A stretch of 64,000 bases of DNA from Atriophallophorus winterbourni (GCA_013407085.1 JACCGJ010013492.1:30111-94110); one strand, 5' to 3'. Counted from the stretch's first letter, positions 47,396 to 61,125 are shown. Numbers and translations are program-made. Notes: a model not told the origin generated them from the sequence alone.

Positions 47396-48429
47396 AAATA
47401 TACACGTTGATGCTTAATCGGCAGATTTAAGTCCGTAGAATTATTTTCATATTGGACGCTTCTGAAATCATATTATTTGGTGTGAGATCACCCTGTCAAA
47501 TTCCCTGCGGATAGCTGACCATAGTCGTCAAATTTGAACAGCTTAAAATTTAAGGGTAACATGAATTTTATACCATTTATATTAGACGAGTCTTGTTAGT
47601 ACCCAGATTATCGTAAACATTCGGATAAAAATAACTAAATAGCCTACTATAAAGTTTACACGTTACTCATCCGTAATGGCATCAGTGTCTTTCAAGCCGA
47701 GTGGATAATCTGCCTGTTTTTCTGCCATGAAGCCTAAGCATACATAAGACATTATCAAAGCGGCTATTAACAATGAGAGAACTCCTCGAGAGTGCTATTC
47801 TATCAAATATACAAAATGATGATATAGTCTCTTAGTTGAATGCGATTGCAAAACGAAATATTGTTTGTCCGTTTACTTAGATTTCACGTCCTTGTGGATA
47901 ATATAACAACAAAAATGGTATGTGTGCGTGAAGCTGCACTGTGATAATTACTACAAGCGAAAATGAAAAAGAGCAAGCGACTGTTTTTCAGCCGCTTTTA
48001 TCCTTTTAGTTTCTTGTCTATACGGTTGGAATGTGATGATATAATGGACTTACCGCTCCACAAGACAACGAGACATGTTCATTTGCATCTGCGAAAGATT
48101 CATTATTAATTTATTCTTATTTCATTTCCATTACGATTTAAAACTGAATGACGATTATTCTGTAGTTAGAAACTAATGTCCTTTCACGGATTCGTCAGAC
48201 CCAGATTGTTTTTAGCGAATTAATTACGCCTCTAAATAGTTCGCATATTTCTATCATGCATGGACGGATTAAAATTAGTTTGGTATTCCAAAGTAGCAGT
48301 ACCCTCTACATAACACGTGCTGGAAATCGTCACAGGTGGCAAACAACAGATATCAAGCGTCAATTCGCCGCATGAGCGCAAAGTTTTAAGTCCAATCATA
48401 TTTTCCTGCCATAGAGCAGGGCTCAGTAA
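47396..48429. other. Nothing recognised
   Basis: No coding resemblance, shared repeat or RNA gene seen on either strand. Confidence 0.3.
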
Positions 48430-50480
48430 ATACAATCATATTGATCTTCATGGAACACAGGTATAGAGCCAGACAAAGATGAAGCAGGAAAAGTAGATAA
48501 GCAAACGCGTTAAAAATCGAGCAGCTTACCGTTGTCCTTCACATGGGTGTTCGAACGGTACATGACGGAAACTCGGGTAATTTGTTTATTGATTTTTAGT
48601 GTTTAGCCAGAAGTTATTAGAAATATACGAACAGCGATATGTGAAGTTGTTCAAGCTGATAGTTTTAATAATGATGAAAGACTATAAATTGCGATGGCCA
48701 AAAACTATAACCTTTTCATTGTGAATGTCAGATCAAAGTGCATGCATACTGACAAAAGGCAGTCATTTTGTGACTGAAGTTGCTCTTGAGGGTGAGCAAC
48801 AGATCACGGATTAGCAAATCCATTGTCTTGGTTTGTAATCTGGAACGAATGGAATTGAACAACTTACCATCACATCGCGTCATGATCACCACCATCATGG
48901 AGCACAAACCTGAAGTCATAAAAACTGCCACGCAACATAAAGCGAACGCGCAAAAAAGCGTGCCAGCTGAATAACAAGCGCAAAAGCAGTTTGTTTTTGT
49001 AGTTTCACTGTGAGCGATTTTTTTTATTTTTTGTTCTGTATCATATACTAAGATGATTCCGGATAAAAATTATTACATACATAATAAAATACATTGGCAC
49101 TGACTTCTATTTGCAGCCACATTGCGTAAAGCTTCCGGCCAACTGTTAGGTGGATCTTTTAGATCCCACTAAGGCGAACGGAAACCTCTCACTAAGCTTA
49201 GCGCGATGATTAGATTTTTCATCCCAGCGCGTCAAGTCATAGATTGGCCATCCGGTTGTTTCTCCCAGCCTCTGATAATAATGTGCGGTATGGTAAGCGG
49301 TGATAAGGCATTATTAGGAAGTATCCCAACCATCGCAAATGAGCACGTATTAGCATTCCTCTCAACTCATGGCCTACTGGCGCTAACACCCATGTGCAGA
49401 CATCGAAATTTGTAATGTAACGATGCCAACCAATGCAAGCAATCCTATGCGGGCAATGTGGGTCAAAATATGAAAGCCACTGAACAACTTCAGATTGGAT
49501 AGACAAGGTTTTGCAGCCATAGAGAAGCATCGCATGCACGATTGCGTTGTACACATGACCTTTAGTATGAAGTGAAACATCGCACCGATACCATGAATGG
49601 CGAAAGTTGGAAAATGCTATATCGGTTTTACGCACACACTAGGAGATTCCCGGTCATAACACGACAGCAAGTAGAGTTAACAACAAAGATTATCGAAGCT
49701 ATCGACAGGTTTTACAATGACATAATAGACAGTGATGTTTGTGATCATCATCATCATGAAGAACAAGTCTGGAGCCAAGCAATATGAAGCAGGAAAAGCA
49801 GATAAGCAATCGCGTGAAAAAAGGAAAGCAGGCAAGCGGAATATGCACAAGCATATGCGCAAAAAGCAGCTGTGTTTTTGTAGTTTCACTGCATGTAATT
49901 TTGTGATTTTTTGTTTTGTTTTTATAAAATAATACCGGATAAAAAATTATGACGCATAATAGAATACACTGGCGCCACTGACTTCGGTTTGCAGCCATAT
50001 GTCATAAGGTTTCCAGCCAACTAATAGGTGGAGCAAACGAATACGCCCAACTGAGCCCAGCGCTACGGTGACTTTCTTCATCCAAATGTGCCACGTCATG
50101 GACTGGCCACCCGATCATTTCTTCCAGCTTCTGCCAAGTTCTGCGAATAAAGCGCAGTACGGTGAACAGTGATGAGGCATTCTTAAAACATGTCCCAACC
50201 ATCGCAAACGAGCAAGCATCAGCATTTCTCTCAGTCCGTGGCAACCTGGTCCTAACACCCGCTTGCAGACATCTGTATTTGTAACGCGATGCTACCACCG
50301 AATGTGAGCTACGCAGGCAACGGGTGTCAAAAACAGAAAGCCAACAGACATCTTCCGCTCGGGTAGACCAGGTTTCGCAGTCATAAAGTAGTGTAGCACG
50401 CACAACTGCGTTGTACATTCGGCCTTTAGTAAGGAGTGAAACATCACGTCGACGTCACAAGTGACGAAGATTAGCAAACG
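48430..50480 (-). mobile_element. RTE-like LINE 3' ends, several truncated copies in a row
   Basis: Minus-strand C-terminal RT segments at 49237-49635 and 50002-50477 both carry VYNAxV, LLYxCxT, a VFDxRCL or YFDPHCP block, and H-RWLG. Each is followed downstream by the same 3' UTR (49.0-49.1 and 49.73-49.99 kb), which ends in ATC/GAT trinucleotide repeats as RTE elements often do. Further UTR scraps lie at 48.44-48.56 and 48.88-49.0 kb, and an RT scrap at 48.79-48.88 kb. All are dead 5'-truncated copies. Confidence 0.6.
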
Positions 50481-50619
50481 CTACAACCGGCTTTGCGAAC
50501 ACGTTGTGAGATCTCGTCCTCGACACAACCGCCAGCAGAGATACAACTACCAAGGTAAACACAAGCTGTCGACCAATCAGATTGCATCAATATCCTACGT
50601 ATACTTCGACTGTCCATAC

Positions 50620-51720
50620 CTATACCAAAACTTGTATCAGCCAATTATTCTCCGATTTTTCGGATGGGTATTTTACCTTCATCAATTGGCATTTTACGAA
50701 ACTCTTTGGATAACCGTGGTCTATGAGCCTTTGGCTCGCTTCACGGTGCGCCTGTTTTCGTTCTCTTTCGTCGCTGCACAGGTGTTCTATCTTATGGAAA
50801 ATGGAACAAGCTGTGGAACTGAAGACCTGTGTTGGATGAGCGGAAGTGTATCGTAGTACAGCATCTGTATCGATAGGTTTCCGATAGACCGAAGTTTTTA
50901 TTTTCCCGTCTGCTTTTTGTGCTAAACAGTTCAAAAATGGAAGTGTGCCTGTGCATGATTCCACTCCTTTGTGATCGTAATACATGGATCTATTTCATTT
51001 AAATATTTGAAGAAGGCCTCCAACTGATCTCGCTTCATGATAACAAACGTGTCATCAACATAGCGCCACCACAATTTTGGCTTGAGCCATTCATTGTTGA
51101 GGGCTTTGTTCTCGAAATGCTCCATATACATGTTCGCAAGTACTGGAGATGTCGGTGAACCCATTGTCAACCCTCCTTTTTGCCTATATAATTGCTGATT
51201 AAAAACCAAGTGGTTCATGCTTAGGCAGATCGATACACCGTTGATAATTTGCTGGACGCTCAAATTTGTACGATCTGACAAACTGACATCAGATTCCAAG
51301 GCCCGTCTAGCTAGTTGTAACGCACTTTTGTCTCGACGTTGGTGAACAAAGCGCTCACATCAAAGCTAACCATTATTTCATCGTCATCTATTTTTACGGA
51401 CTTTGAGCGTGCTGCAAAGTCATGTGCGTTCTGGCTGAACGAGGCTGTATTGCCGAGTAAATGTTTAAACAAATAAGCCAAATGTCTAGCTAACTCGTGC
51501 GCAGGTGATCCGATACCGTCGACGATAGGTCTTACAGGAATGGCTTTATATATTTTAGGTAGGCGGTAGAACCTAGGAGTTAGAGTAGACTTGGGATACA
51601 GGTTATACCACAAGCTCTTTCCCAAACTCTCCTTAACGCCACGCAAATAACTAGAGACCACCATTTTGCAGTTATTCATTACGTTTTTCATTTTACCATA
51701 ATATATCCGTTCATAAGGGT
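50620..51720 (-). mobile_element. Penelope-like element RT, minus-strand copy
   Basis: Three minus-strand frames (51691-51311, 51299-50931, 50985-50620) form a Penelope-type RT with at least two frameshifts: FYRLPKIYKAIPVRPIV, motif A SFDVSALFTNV, motif B GGLTMGSPTSPVLANMYME, motif C WWRYVDDTFVIM, then thumb sequence SVYRKPIDTDAVLRYTSAHP. The YVDD box is intact. The GIY-YIG endonuclease that should follow is absent: the copy ends at about 50630. Confidence 0.8.
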
Positions 51721-51762
51721 CCTCGGATAAGTGTACCCCAATCTTGTGCTTCTCACAAAGGA

Positions 51763-52600
51763 AGCTGAATCCTGCACAGGCACACTTCCATTTTTGGACT
51801 GTTTAGCACAAAAAGCAGACGGGAAAATAAAAACTTCTGTCTATTGGAAACCTATCGATACAGATGCTGTACTACGATACACTTCCGCTCATCCAAGACA
51901 GGTCTTCAGTTCCATAGCTTGTTCTATTTTCCATAAGATAGAACACCTGTGCAGCCACGAAAGAGAACAAAAACAGTCGCACCGTGAAGCGAGCCAAAGG
52001 CTCATAGACCACGGTTATCCAATAAGTTTTGTAAAACGCCAATTGATGAAGGTAAAATACCCATCCGAATAATTGGCGGGATATAGTTTGTATACCGTAT
52101 GTAAAATGCACATCTGAAGCGATACGTAAATCTTGAACCAGGCGGCCATACGCGTAACTCATAAGAAGGGAAAAATTATCCGTTCGGTTCTGATGCACCT
52201 CAAGGATAAGACACCTTTATCTAGCGTTACGAACAGCATCTACAGAATCAACTGTAAGGACTGTTCGGGAGTTTATATACAGCAGACTTCCAGGGAAATT
52301 CACACTAGAATCGAAGAACACCGAAAGCGTGTCGGGAGACAGCCCTGGGATGCGAGGGAATATTAATCCCCTATTCGTGATTCCGCCTTGGCGGAGCACG
52401 TTTTAGATACGGGCCACAGCGTCGATCTAGACAATGTGGCAATATTGAGACGTGGTAATAAACCGTATAGCGAACGCCTACATGCGGAGGCGGTCGAAAT
52501 TGCCAAGGCAGGTCGACTGGCGGTCAATAAGGTGTATGGGGCAGAAATCTCCATAATGTGGCGCTCGGCACTGATGCGAAAGTAAATAGTTTTTATTCAC
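51763..52600 (+). mobile_element. Penelope-like element, RT end and GIY-YIG endonuclease, plus-strand copy
   Basis: The frame up to 52072 repeats the RT thumb of the minus-strand copy almost exactly. After a shift, 52133-52366 holds SIYRINCKDCSGVYIQQTSR and HTRIEEHRKR, a GIY-YIG domain with the catalytic Arg. One TAA at 52364-52366 interrupts it. The same frame resumes at 52388-52585 with AEHVLDTGHSVDLDN and the tail SERLHAEAVEIAKAG. The remnant at 1.56-1.93 kb belongs to the same family. Confidence 0.8.
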
Positions 52601-55600
52601 CTTATACCTATTAGTTAATTAGATATTTGTTTTTCTTCAAAAATAGCCTTAGCCACGTTAGTTATGTACATTTAAGTATGTAGGCAGCTGTGTCAACTGA
52701 CCTTGACCGTGTTCACTTGTATCAGATTGATGTGGATACACACTGAGGAAAATGGACCACTGATCCTGGTCATTCCCACGAGACATGATACGCTGTAGGT
52801 ATACTATAGGCTGTTTAGCGGTAAGGTCAAATAAGTGGTGGTGGGTTGACTACTACTTAATCATGTTCCCTGTATGTATGTATGCACAAGCCTGATCCAG
52901 GCAAAGTGCCGTACAGTCAGAGACTGCACATGGGCTAAGATACTGTTAGGTTGCCCTGACTATCACCCTTGGTCTGACGAAGCGTCTGTGTCAGAAGTGA
53001 AACGTTGCCTAAAAACCACTCTAACCGATTGCACTCAAATTTCCATGCATCACGAGAAATCGTTCATGGACACCGTGTTCGTTATCTTCATTATTAGTCT
53101 GTGCATGTTAGCTGAACTGTACCTCAAAATGTTCTGCTCATCACTCCATGCGCCAGTACATGCTAAATACTGGTAAACCATCTATCTCATGCATTACTTC
53201 ACTGATGCCTAACCGCCCACAGTGTTTAACTACACCGGACATCAGCCCACAACTATTTAACGTAGCCATTTTCAAAAAAAGATTCTTTCCCTATCCATTT
53301 ATCATTATTACTATCTTTGAGAACTTTAGAAATATGCAAACTCAAAGTGACCTGAAACTCGTTGAGGATCAAGGGGTTATTGGGCCAGGCCACATTCTTC
53401 TGCCTTTTTACATTTCTAGGTTTGCGGTTAAATCGCATCGAGCTTAGCACAGAATAACGTATTAGCTAACTCTAGATAAGTGCCCCAGTATGAGCAGCAA
53501 TCTTGAACATCGCCATGAGTAGATCAGAGCAATGTGGTCAATTTGAGTGAACGAGGTCATCGAAGGATATTTCAAGGTGAAACAGTGCTGCTTCGAATGG
53601 CGAAAATGTGATGGCAAGAAGCTGCCATTCTAATACGCTCTACTCATTCACAACATTTGCTTGAATTCGTTTGATTCGAGGTGTATGCTGTAAGTAATCT
53701 TCTACAGGTTTAATAGCTTTTCAGATTTTTAGAATTTTTACCATGTCATGGTTGTATGACAGTTAAGCGCTCGGTACGCGCAGCCGGTGTAATGTTATCT
53801 ATGATGGTGATGGATGAGGTCATTCCTCAAATCAAATCTAAATATTTCTTGTGATTTTCAATAGAAATCATCTTTGTCAACGCCAGTGCATAAGCAGCAA
53901 CCACAAACAGACTGCTGCATTCACTGCTACATCGGCCTTCCCTGCACGAACTCTATAGTCTTACTACACAATGACGGCGTTCGAAAGGGAGGCAGTTCGA
54001 AAATCGCATAACCGAGTAAAGTTAAACATGCGCGTTTCCTACAAAGAGCACACGAAGATATCGAAGCTATCACGTGTGCCAGTCAAGGCTGCCGTACATC
54101 ATAAGTCGCTAATTCGGATGGAGCACGCGGTCAGAACTCTCTGGTGGCAATATGAGCAGGCATCATATTCGAAGGAGCAAGATTTGGAGACATTGATGAA
54201 CAAGTGCGTCTCTGTCAATGCTACCTAGTAGAGGGCTACAAAACCGAAAACGGTTATTATAAACGTTTGCATGCAGTGAGATCATTAACACTTTGACTGG
54301 AACTCCCAAAATAGCCCGTATGCCTGTGGAGCGACATGTTCAAACCTGCTCACGCGTGTACCATATATGGCGCACGTCGCAATTTGGAACCGTTGCGTGT
54401 ACCACATACCGCGCACGTCGCATTGTTAAACGCAGAGACCGTGAAAACATGGAATATGCCGCTTTACCTGTATATTCATTGTTGCTTGTGAGTGTAATAC
54501 TACCCGTTTGCCCAGGCCGAAGTAAGGGGTTAGCTTAGAGGACTTCACAAGTGGCTTTTAGCCAAAAAGCATGAATCACAGAGCAATGGTTTAATGCTGC
54601 GTTTGTCTTACCTTTATATATCGAACTTCCTGGTAGGAGTAGCTCTTTTGGCGCTAACGGACACTGCCCAGTATAGCTTAACTGGTATTGGAGGTATACA
54701 AAGCATAACGCCGCGTTAAGGTCTAATTTGTGTGCGATGGATCCAGTCTAAGCACGGTGGTTTAGGTACATACCACCCGTTTTAATGTAAAGGCGCGCTC
54801 CAACAGCAGAGCGAATATCGAACAGTGTGGGAGCAATAACGATCTTCTTTGACATCTAGGGGAATTTTGAAAAAGTTTGAAGTGCAATCGTAACAATTGA
54901 CTGGCTCAACGAGTTTAAGCCGCCTCAGTTGGACAGATTAAGTTCTAACAATTTGAAAAGCTCCTCCTGGTAATCGAGTCAAAAGCTTTCGCTATAACAA
55001 CGCTAATGGCATACGCTCTTCTTGTCTCGGGAATAAATTATTCAAACGTTGGACTTCGTTTGCGGAAGACGCATTCAGAATGCGTGTAGAGTCCACGGGG
55101 TAATTCTTGAAGCCACATCTCTAAACATTTGCTAAAACTTTTGCACACGATATTTACAAAGGAATCCAGGGTAGTTATTGAATGGTATTTTGATTCTGGT
55201 ATATCGCATGTCTTTTGGCAAAGGAACTTCCTCCAAGAAACTAAGAATTAATTCATGAAGTAGCTTACAAAGGCTGTTCTTAAGCGTTTGGTAAGTTGTT
55301 GGCATTCCGTTGTCCCCCGCAGCCAGTTATCTGGCAAAGCGGTTAATAGCTTAGAGCTCAACAGCTTCAAGCGCATGTGGTGATGTGAAAGCACAAGCCT
55401 GATCCAGGCAAAGTGCTGCACAGTCAGAGCCTGCATGTAGGCTAAGATACTGTCAGGTTGCCCAGGCCTAGACTGATATGACAAAAGAAATAGAAATGGT
55501 AGTGAGACTCCAGCTTGTTTCAGCATGCAGCTCACTACCTCTGACCAATCAATTTAGCACGGTGTTTACTAGTCTGTGTGAAAGCAAATAATGAAGTTTG

Positions 55601-56779
55601 CCACCCCGTATTTCACGGTGGTTTCGATAAGTGTGTTGATACATTGCAATTCGTCAGTAGAGATGCATCTTTATTTTGAACACTGTATTAAGTTGAGGGT
55701 TTTATTTACACTACGGTTTGAGGAACCGAACTCGCATAGCTGAGTACGTATTCCAATCCAAGCATGGGAACATCAGTTACATGCGCAATTGTTGTAACCT
55801 GTAATTAGCTATAAGCGATACGTTGTAGTACGTCATTACCGCCCTCGTAATTTCCGTTTACCTGAGGAATTTAAAGGTATCTGAGATCATAATGGAATGC
55901 CCGAAAGTAGTCAAATGGTTTTATATATTCACGATGAACCTGTGATCATCTAAGCGCATAGCATTGCGTACCATTCAAAAACGATGTCTGCTATCGATTT
56001 GCTAACAAGTTGTTTCTGTACTGAGTAATTCCGTGATAAAATACATGACAGTTTCTTAGCCCACTTCAGTCTACGTTTGTGCGGTACCTTGTCTGGATTG
56101 TGTTCCTAAATGCCTTCAAAAAGCAGTACTGAGGTGCAAGCGAAAACATTTTGGATTCTGAAACCACCCTCATTCCAATACGGCTTTTTCTGTCTGTAGA
56201 TGACTCCAAGAATTTGATTCCTTATATGCATACTTCAAATGGTATTAAAAACGCCTATGGTTCGGATAGTGTAGTTGGAAAGCGTTCTCAGTTGAATAGA
56301 TTTTATTTGTGCCATCTATTACTCGTACTTAGTGTCAGCCATTCATCATCATCATAAACAGCATTATACCGGTAGCACGTACCGAATGCTTAACTGCCAT
56401 ACAACCATGAAAAAGTAAAATCCTAAAAGATGGGGAAGGGTTGTACTTAAATTGCTACGGCTTCTATAGAAGAGTAAGCACAAACAAACTGGGAAGAAGT
56501 GCCTACACCTCGAATGGAACATGTATTCAAACAAGTTTCGTGAACGAGTAGAGCGACATCAGCATGGCAGTTTCCTTGCGGCTTCCACTGTTATGCATCC
56601 TAACAAGCTTTTCTCGTCACTCCGCTTGACAACATACAAGGTTAAGCAAACACTCAAAGATACTTAGTGCAAGACCGCCATTGAACACGGTTTCAGGACA
56701 TATCCTGAAGCGTAACTAGCCATTGCAATATCTGAACGCGGGCACACCAGCCAGGAAGACGCGCTGCGCCTACTTTTGA
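52601..56779. other. Largely unrecognised stretch with a short dispersed repeat
   Basis: A repeat GCACAAGCCTGATCCAGGCA...GTTGCC lies at 52884-52955 and 55391-55468 (see also 59597-59671 inverted). Minus-strand sequence at 54.9-55.5 kb has scattered RT-like wording but too many stops to classify. The 85-codon frame at 53971-54228 and the others show no known domain. GCGCACGTCGCA-type short repeats occur near 54.37-54.42 kb. Confidence 0.35.
55391..55468 (+). repeat. Short dispersed repeat C
   Basis: About 75 bp, also at 52884-52955 in the same orientation and at 59597-59671 inverted. The similarity to the 59.5-kb copy extends over a further 60-90 bp on one side (GTAGTGAGACTCCAGC region). Confidence 0.55.
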
Positions 56780-59480
56780 AGTTACTAGTAAGGGTTTATA
56801 ACTGCTTATGCCACATGATGGTTTGGGCACCCCGTGATTGACCCCAATCAGGATGTGGCATCGCAAAAAGAATCCGTTTTGGAAGTCGGTGGTCCAGCAT
56901 CCGTAAACCGTGACCCAACCAGCGTAACCTATGCAGGTTGATCTGCTTCTCTATATCGACATTACTACCGAACAACTTATTTCGGAGAGCATCGGTGCGT
57001 ATGCGATTGTAACAGCTAACTCATAGAACGTTGCGGAGACATCGGTTGTCAAATACTTGGAGACGCTGGATGCGTTCTTTACGTAAGGTCCAGGTGTCGT
57101 ACCCATACAGTAACACAGCCCGGACTGTCGCTTTATACTCTACCTTTGAGTAAAAAAGACAGTCCTTTCTGACGCCAGAGTGACCTAGGTTGCGGAATGC
57201 TACGGTCGCTTTAGAAATGCGTGCCGAGACCTCTTCGTCTAACGATGCAGAATTATTGATACAACTACCGAGATACGTAAAACGATCTACAATTTCAAGC
57301 GCCTGATTGTCAAGTAATAAAGTGATGTTTGATAAGTCGATGTCCTGCAGCAGGACACTGCACTTAGAGGGTGCAAAACGCATTCCAAATGCAGGCACAA
57401 TGCTAGCTAGCGTGTTCAGTATCGTCTGTGCATCTGTGTACGAGTCGAAGAGTAGAACTATATCATCAGCATAGTCCAAGTCGAGAAGCTTGCCGCCTGG
57501 CATTATGTGAACTCCGAAAGCTGGGCTCCTTCGTTGCATAATTCCATGATGGCATCAATTACAAAATTGAATAAAAACGGAGAAATCGGGTGTCCTTTTC
57601 GGACGCAACTTGTAGTGTGGAATTTGGATGGGAGTTCGTTGTAAACCCTAACGCATCCGGATGTATGAGCATAAAGCGCACGTAGTATGTTGACATACTT
57701 TTGCGGAACGCCTTTGCGCAGCAAGGTCTTAAACAGGACATTTCGATCGACTGAATCAAACGCTCCTTTGAAGTCCAAAAAGATGGCTATTGTCGGCTGT
57801 CGATAAGTGTGCCGCAGTTCTAAGATCCGTCGAAGAGTAAAAATGTGGTCGACACAGCCTCTGTCGGGCCGGAAGCCAGCTTGCTGCTCTCGGATCTGTC
57901 ATTCCCTATGCGATGTTAATCTTCGAAGACATGGACGCTAATAGTCACGTAATGATGGGAGTGAGACTTATCTTACGGTGATTAGAGCATGAGCTTCACA
58001 AACCTTTTTAAAATATAGGTATGATAACCGATTCGCCCCAACAATGAGGAACGGATGCTGACAACCACACTTCACGGAGGAGATCGCCTAATGTGCTGAT
58101 TAGGACTTGGACACCTTCTTTGAACAAAACAGGCGGTATGTCATCGGGGCCAGCAGCTTTGAATCGTTTCATGGATTCGATAAATGCTTTAATTTCTAAA
58201 TCATTAGGGGGTGTAGGCAACCGGGTAGTATCATGCCTGCGTTCAACGATGCCGATGACAACGCTTTGTACCTCCCTTCTCGCTTTGTACATCTCATTGT
58301 TTATGTTGAACGGCACTATATCTGTATCAGATTGTGCAAATATAATAATAATAATAATCATTAGGGGGATCTACGCTAACAGACCAAGGATTACACTGCT
58401 TCAAATGAGGGAATGATTATTTGCAGGCAACCAGCTGAATTGTTCTTCAAAATGTTCGGCCAGCGTGAAAGGCGGCGATTCCTATTAGTGGTAAGAGTAA
58501 CGTCTATTTCAGCGATAGTCTCACTCACTCCTTTTTTCGTAGGCCCCGTTGGAAGAGTTTTCACACGTTACCCGCATTATTTGCTATTTCCATTTGTTCG
58601 ACCTTATTTAGCCACCAGTTTTCTCTGTCTAGTCTTAAGCTTCGTTTAATTTCATTCCTCACGCGTCCACGCTCTGTATTGTGTCCAGGACCATTAGGTA
58701 TTCGGCGTCCCTGGTGAAGAATTTCTATAGAGCCCTGAGAAATCCAGTGGGGCTTTTGGGTTGATTGTGTAGTCTCACAGGCTGTTATTGCGGCTGCTCG
58801 CATAATCCCTGCTATTTTGTTCCACCTTTCATCGGTAGTTGCACACTGAGCAACAGGGAGTGAGTTACTCAAGGTGGTCCTATAAATATCTTGAACTGCA
58901 GGCTGAAAGAATTTTTCGACCGCAATGCGTTTCCCATTCGAAGGCTTCGTACCGAACTTTAACGAGAACCTACATCGCGCAAAGCATGATCTGAATCTAT
59001 GCAGGTATTCGAAAAGGAGCGGCAGTCATCAATGCAACCTCTCCAGCGAGCACTTATGGCGATATGGTCGATTTGGGCCGATGGATGGCTTTCATCCGGC
59101 GAGCGCCATGTGGCACATTGACATCTTTTATGTCGAAAGGAAGTGCTGATAATGAATAATCGAGATTGTGCACAGAATTGTATAAACCGTTCACCGTTAT
59201 CTGTGCGTTGGCCTTCAAGACCAAACATGCCACCTAATTGTGATTCAGATGTATCTAAGCGACCAAGTCTGGCATTCATAACTCCGATTAAGACAACAAT
59301 ACCGGAGCTTTTTGCACGTCGCAAAAGAGCATAAAGATCGTCGTAGGCGTTCTTCTCGTCGTTGGAATTCGTGTTAGTCGGGGCGTAAGTTGCTACAATA
59401 AACAAGCACCTCTGATTAGGTTTTGAGTTTGGTCTAATATTAGTGGCGTCTAACTGCACGGATCTGCAATCGTGCAGCAT
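56780..59480 (-). mobile_element. Non-LTR retrotransposon with endonuclease and RT, broken
   Basis: Minus strand in order. Endonuclease at 59480-58959: VATYAPTN, VVLIGVMNARLGR (usual D replaced by V), IDHIAISARW, SDHALR. Linker at 58872-58561. RT fingers at 58361-58008: MKRFKAAGPDDIPPVLFKEG. RT with QAGFRPDRGC near 57.88 kb and FLDFKGAFDSVDR near 57.77 kb, GHPISPFLFNFVIDAIM, DYADDIVLLFDS at about 57.46 kb, FTYLGSCI, and the post-RT segment with VLLYGYDTWTLRKERIQRL. Multiple stops and shifts (for example near 57.5 and 58.0 kb). Similar wording to the copies at 49-50.5 kb suggests an RTE-like clade. Confidence 0.78.
58341..58358. repeat. (ATA)n microsatellite in LINE sequence
   Basis: Five to six AAT/ATA units, which give the false poly-Ile N-terminus of the minus-strand frame at 58008-58361. 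Confidence 0.75.
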
Positions 59481-59504
59481 TTCTGTGCTGTGCGGCTAAA
59501 ATCG

Positions 59505-59671
59505 TGCTACATTGATTGGCCAAAGTTTGTGAGCTGCATGTTGAAATACGCTGGAGTTTCACTACAATTTCCATTTTCTTTCTCATATCTGTCTATGCCT
59601 GGGCAACCTGACAGTATCATAGCCCAGGTGCACTCTGATTGTGCGGCACTTTGCCTGGATCAGGCTTGTAC
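59505..59671 (-). repeat. Dispersed repeat C, inverted copy, at the 5' edge of the LINE
   Basis: Reverse of the 55.39-55.54 kb segment: GCCTGGGCAACCTGACAGTATC to CCTGGATCAGGCTTGT. It abuts the endonuclease end of the LINE and may be its 5' UTR or a separate insertion. Confidence 0.5.
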
Positions 59672-61120
59672 TTTCATACCATCATACCATAGTCTAACTG
59701 CGCACATCCTGCTATTACAAGGAATCCAATCGATTAGACTGGATTAGGCACGTGAATTCAGCACTATACCAACACCCGCCTGTCCTGAAATGGCAGCTAC
59801 AGAATCACTAGAGCAGTGCAAAACGTAGCGAGTTGAAAGTTTTGGGGCAGTAAGTTCAGTAATTATAGACGGATCATATAAGCACGTTTCCGATAAAAAT
59901 CAAACATCAATAGATAGACTATCTAAAGTAAGAGCCAATGCAGCTTGCCAGTGTATTTGTCTGAGAGTTCTGACATTCGTGGCTCCGATGTGAGCAAATG
60001 TCCGTGGTTTCAGAAAGTGATCTGTAAATTTGCGAACAGAAAATGTTCGAACATGTTCAGCGCGGTCTTTTCTAAAGCTGGGATGGGGGAGGGAAAGGGT
60101 CAGAAACTTTTTGAAAAGTAGGGTCAGCAGTAGCTTGTTTTCGCTTACCCACCCTGCTGTATGCAGCAGGTAAGTCGACCTTATTTATCGTGCGCGACGG
60201 CCGATGCACTATGGAGTTGGGTTTCGTAGTAATAGTCATGGTTGTATGCGGGCTGTGATACTGCCAGCTAGCCCATGCCTAGACAGGAGAACAATTAGGG
60301 TTTTCGACCAGCCTGTCTAAAAAGCCTGACACACAAGGCAGCGGGTTAGGTCACCGTGTTCGTCTGACCTCTATCCATTGACCTTCCTGGTAATGAGGTG
60401 CTCGGAGAGCACCAGCCAGCATATATCAATGGGTCATAAAGGTGCAAAAACTATCGCACCACTTTAAGGTCTAGTCTCAGAGCCATTAGATTAAATCTCC
60501 AAAAAATATTGGCAGACAAACTCCGTAAAAGCTTTGAGCACAAGATTAATGACCTAATCGGCGCATATGTAGGATAATGGATTACATATTATCATTATAA
60601 AGCACGGGAGTGGAGCCATGCATCAAGCATGAAAAGCACATGCGTGATGCAACTAGCTTGTTTCTAGTTTCAATGCAGTTGGGCTTTTATTTTCAAACTA
60701 ATACACGTTAAAAACCACCGGCTGTCGGGGTAACGCGCTGTGAAGGAGTTTGCGTTGCAAATCACAATGTCAACAACTAAATTATACCTAGACTTCGTTT
60801 CGAAATTGGAAGAGCGCGTGATTGAGAAAATGCACGCAAGTTACAAACCAAACAATGTAGACTAGGAACTGTAAAATAAAATTCGCCAATATCAAGATAA
60901 CATCTTCGCAGTTGTGCTAAGACGTTAGCTACAATAGGAAGCCTAGATCAATAACGAGACTGTCTTCAATTATAATAAATTCTTTCTTGCATTTCAGAGA
61001 ACATTACAAATGCACCCAGAAGAGCGAGCAACCACAGACGAACTAAATCAATGTACTTTTCTACTTAATGCTTTGAGAATACCATTGTATCGATATGTTA
61101 AACAATGAGCACTTTTCCAA
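59672..61120. other. Unrecognised, with a LINE 3' UTR scrap near 60.60-60.70 kb
   Basis: The segment ATTATCATTATAAAGCACGGGAGTGGAGCC followed by TAGTTTCAnTGCA resembles the RTE-like 3' UTR family. Nothing else is supported. Confidence 0.35.
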
Positions 61121-61125
61121 TAAAA

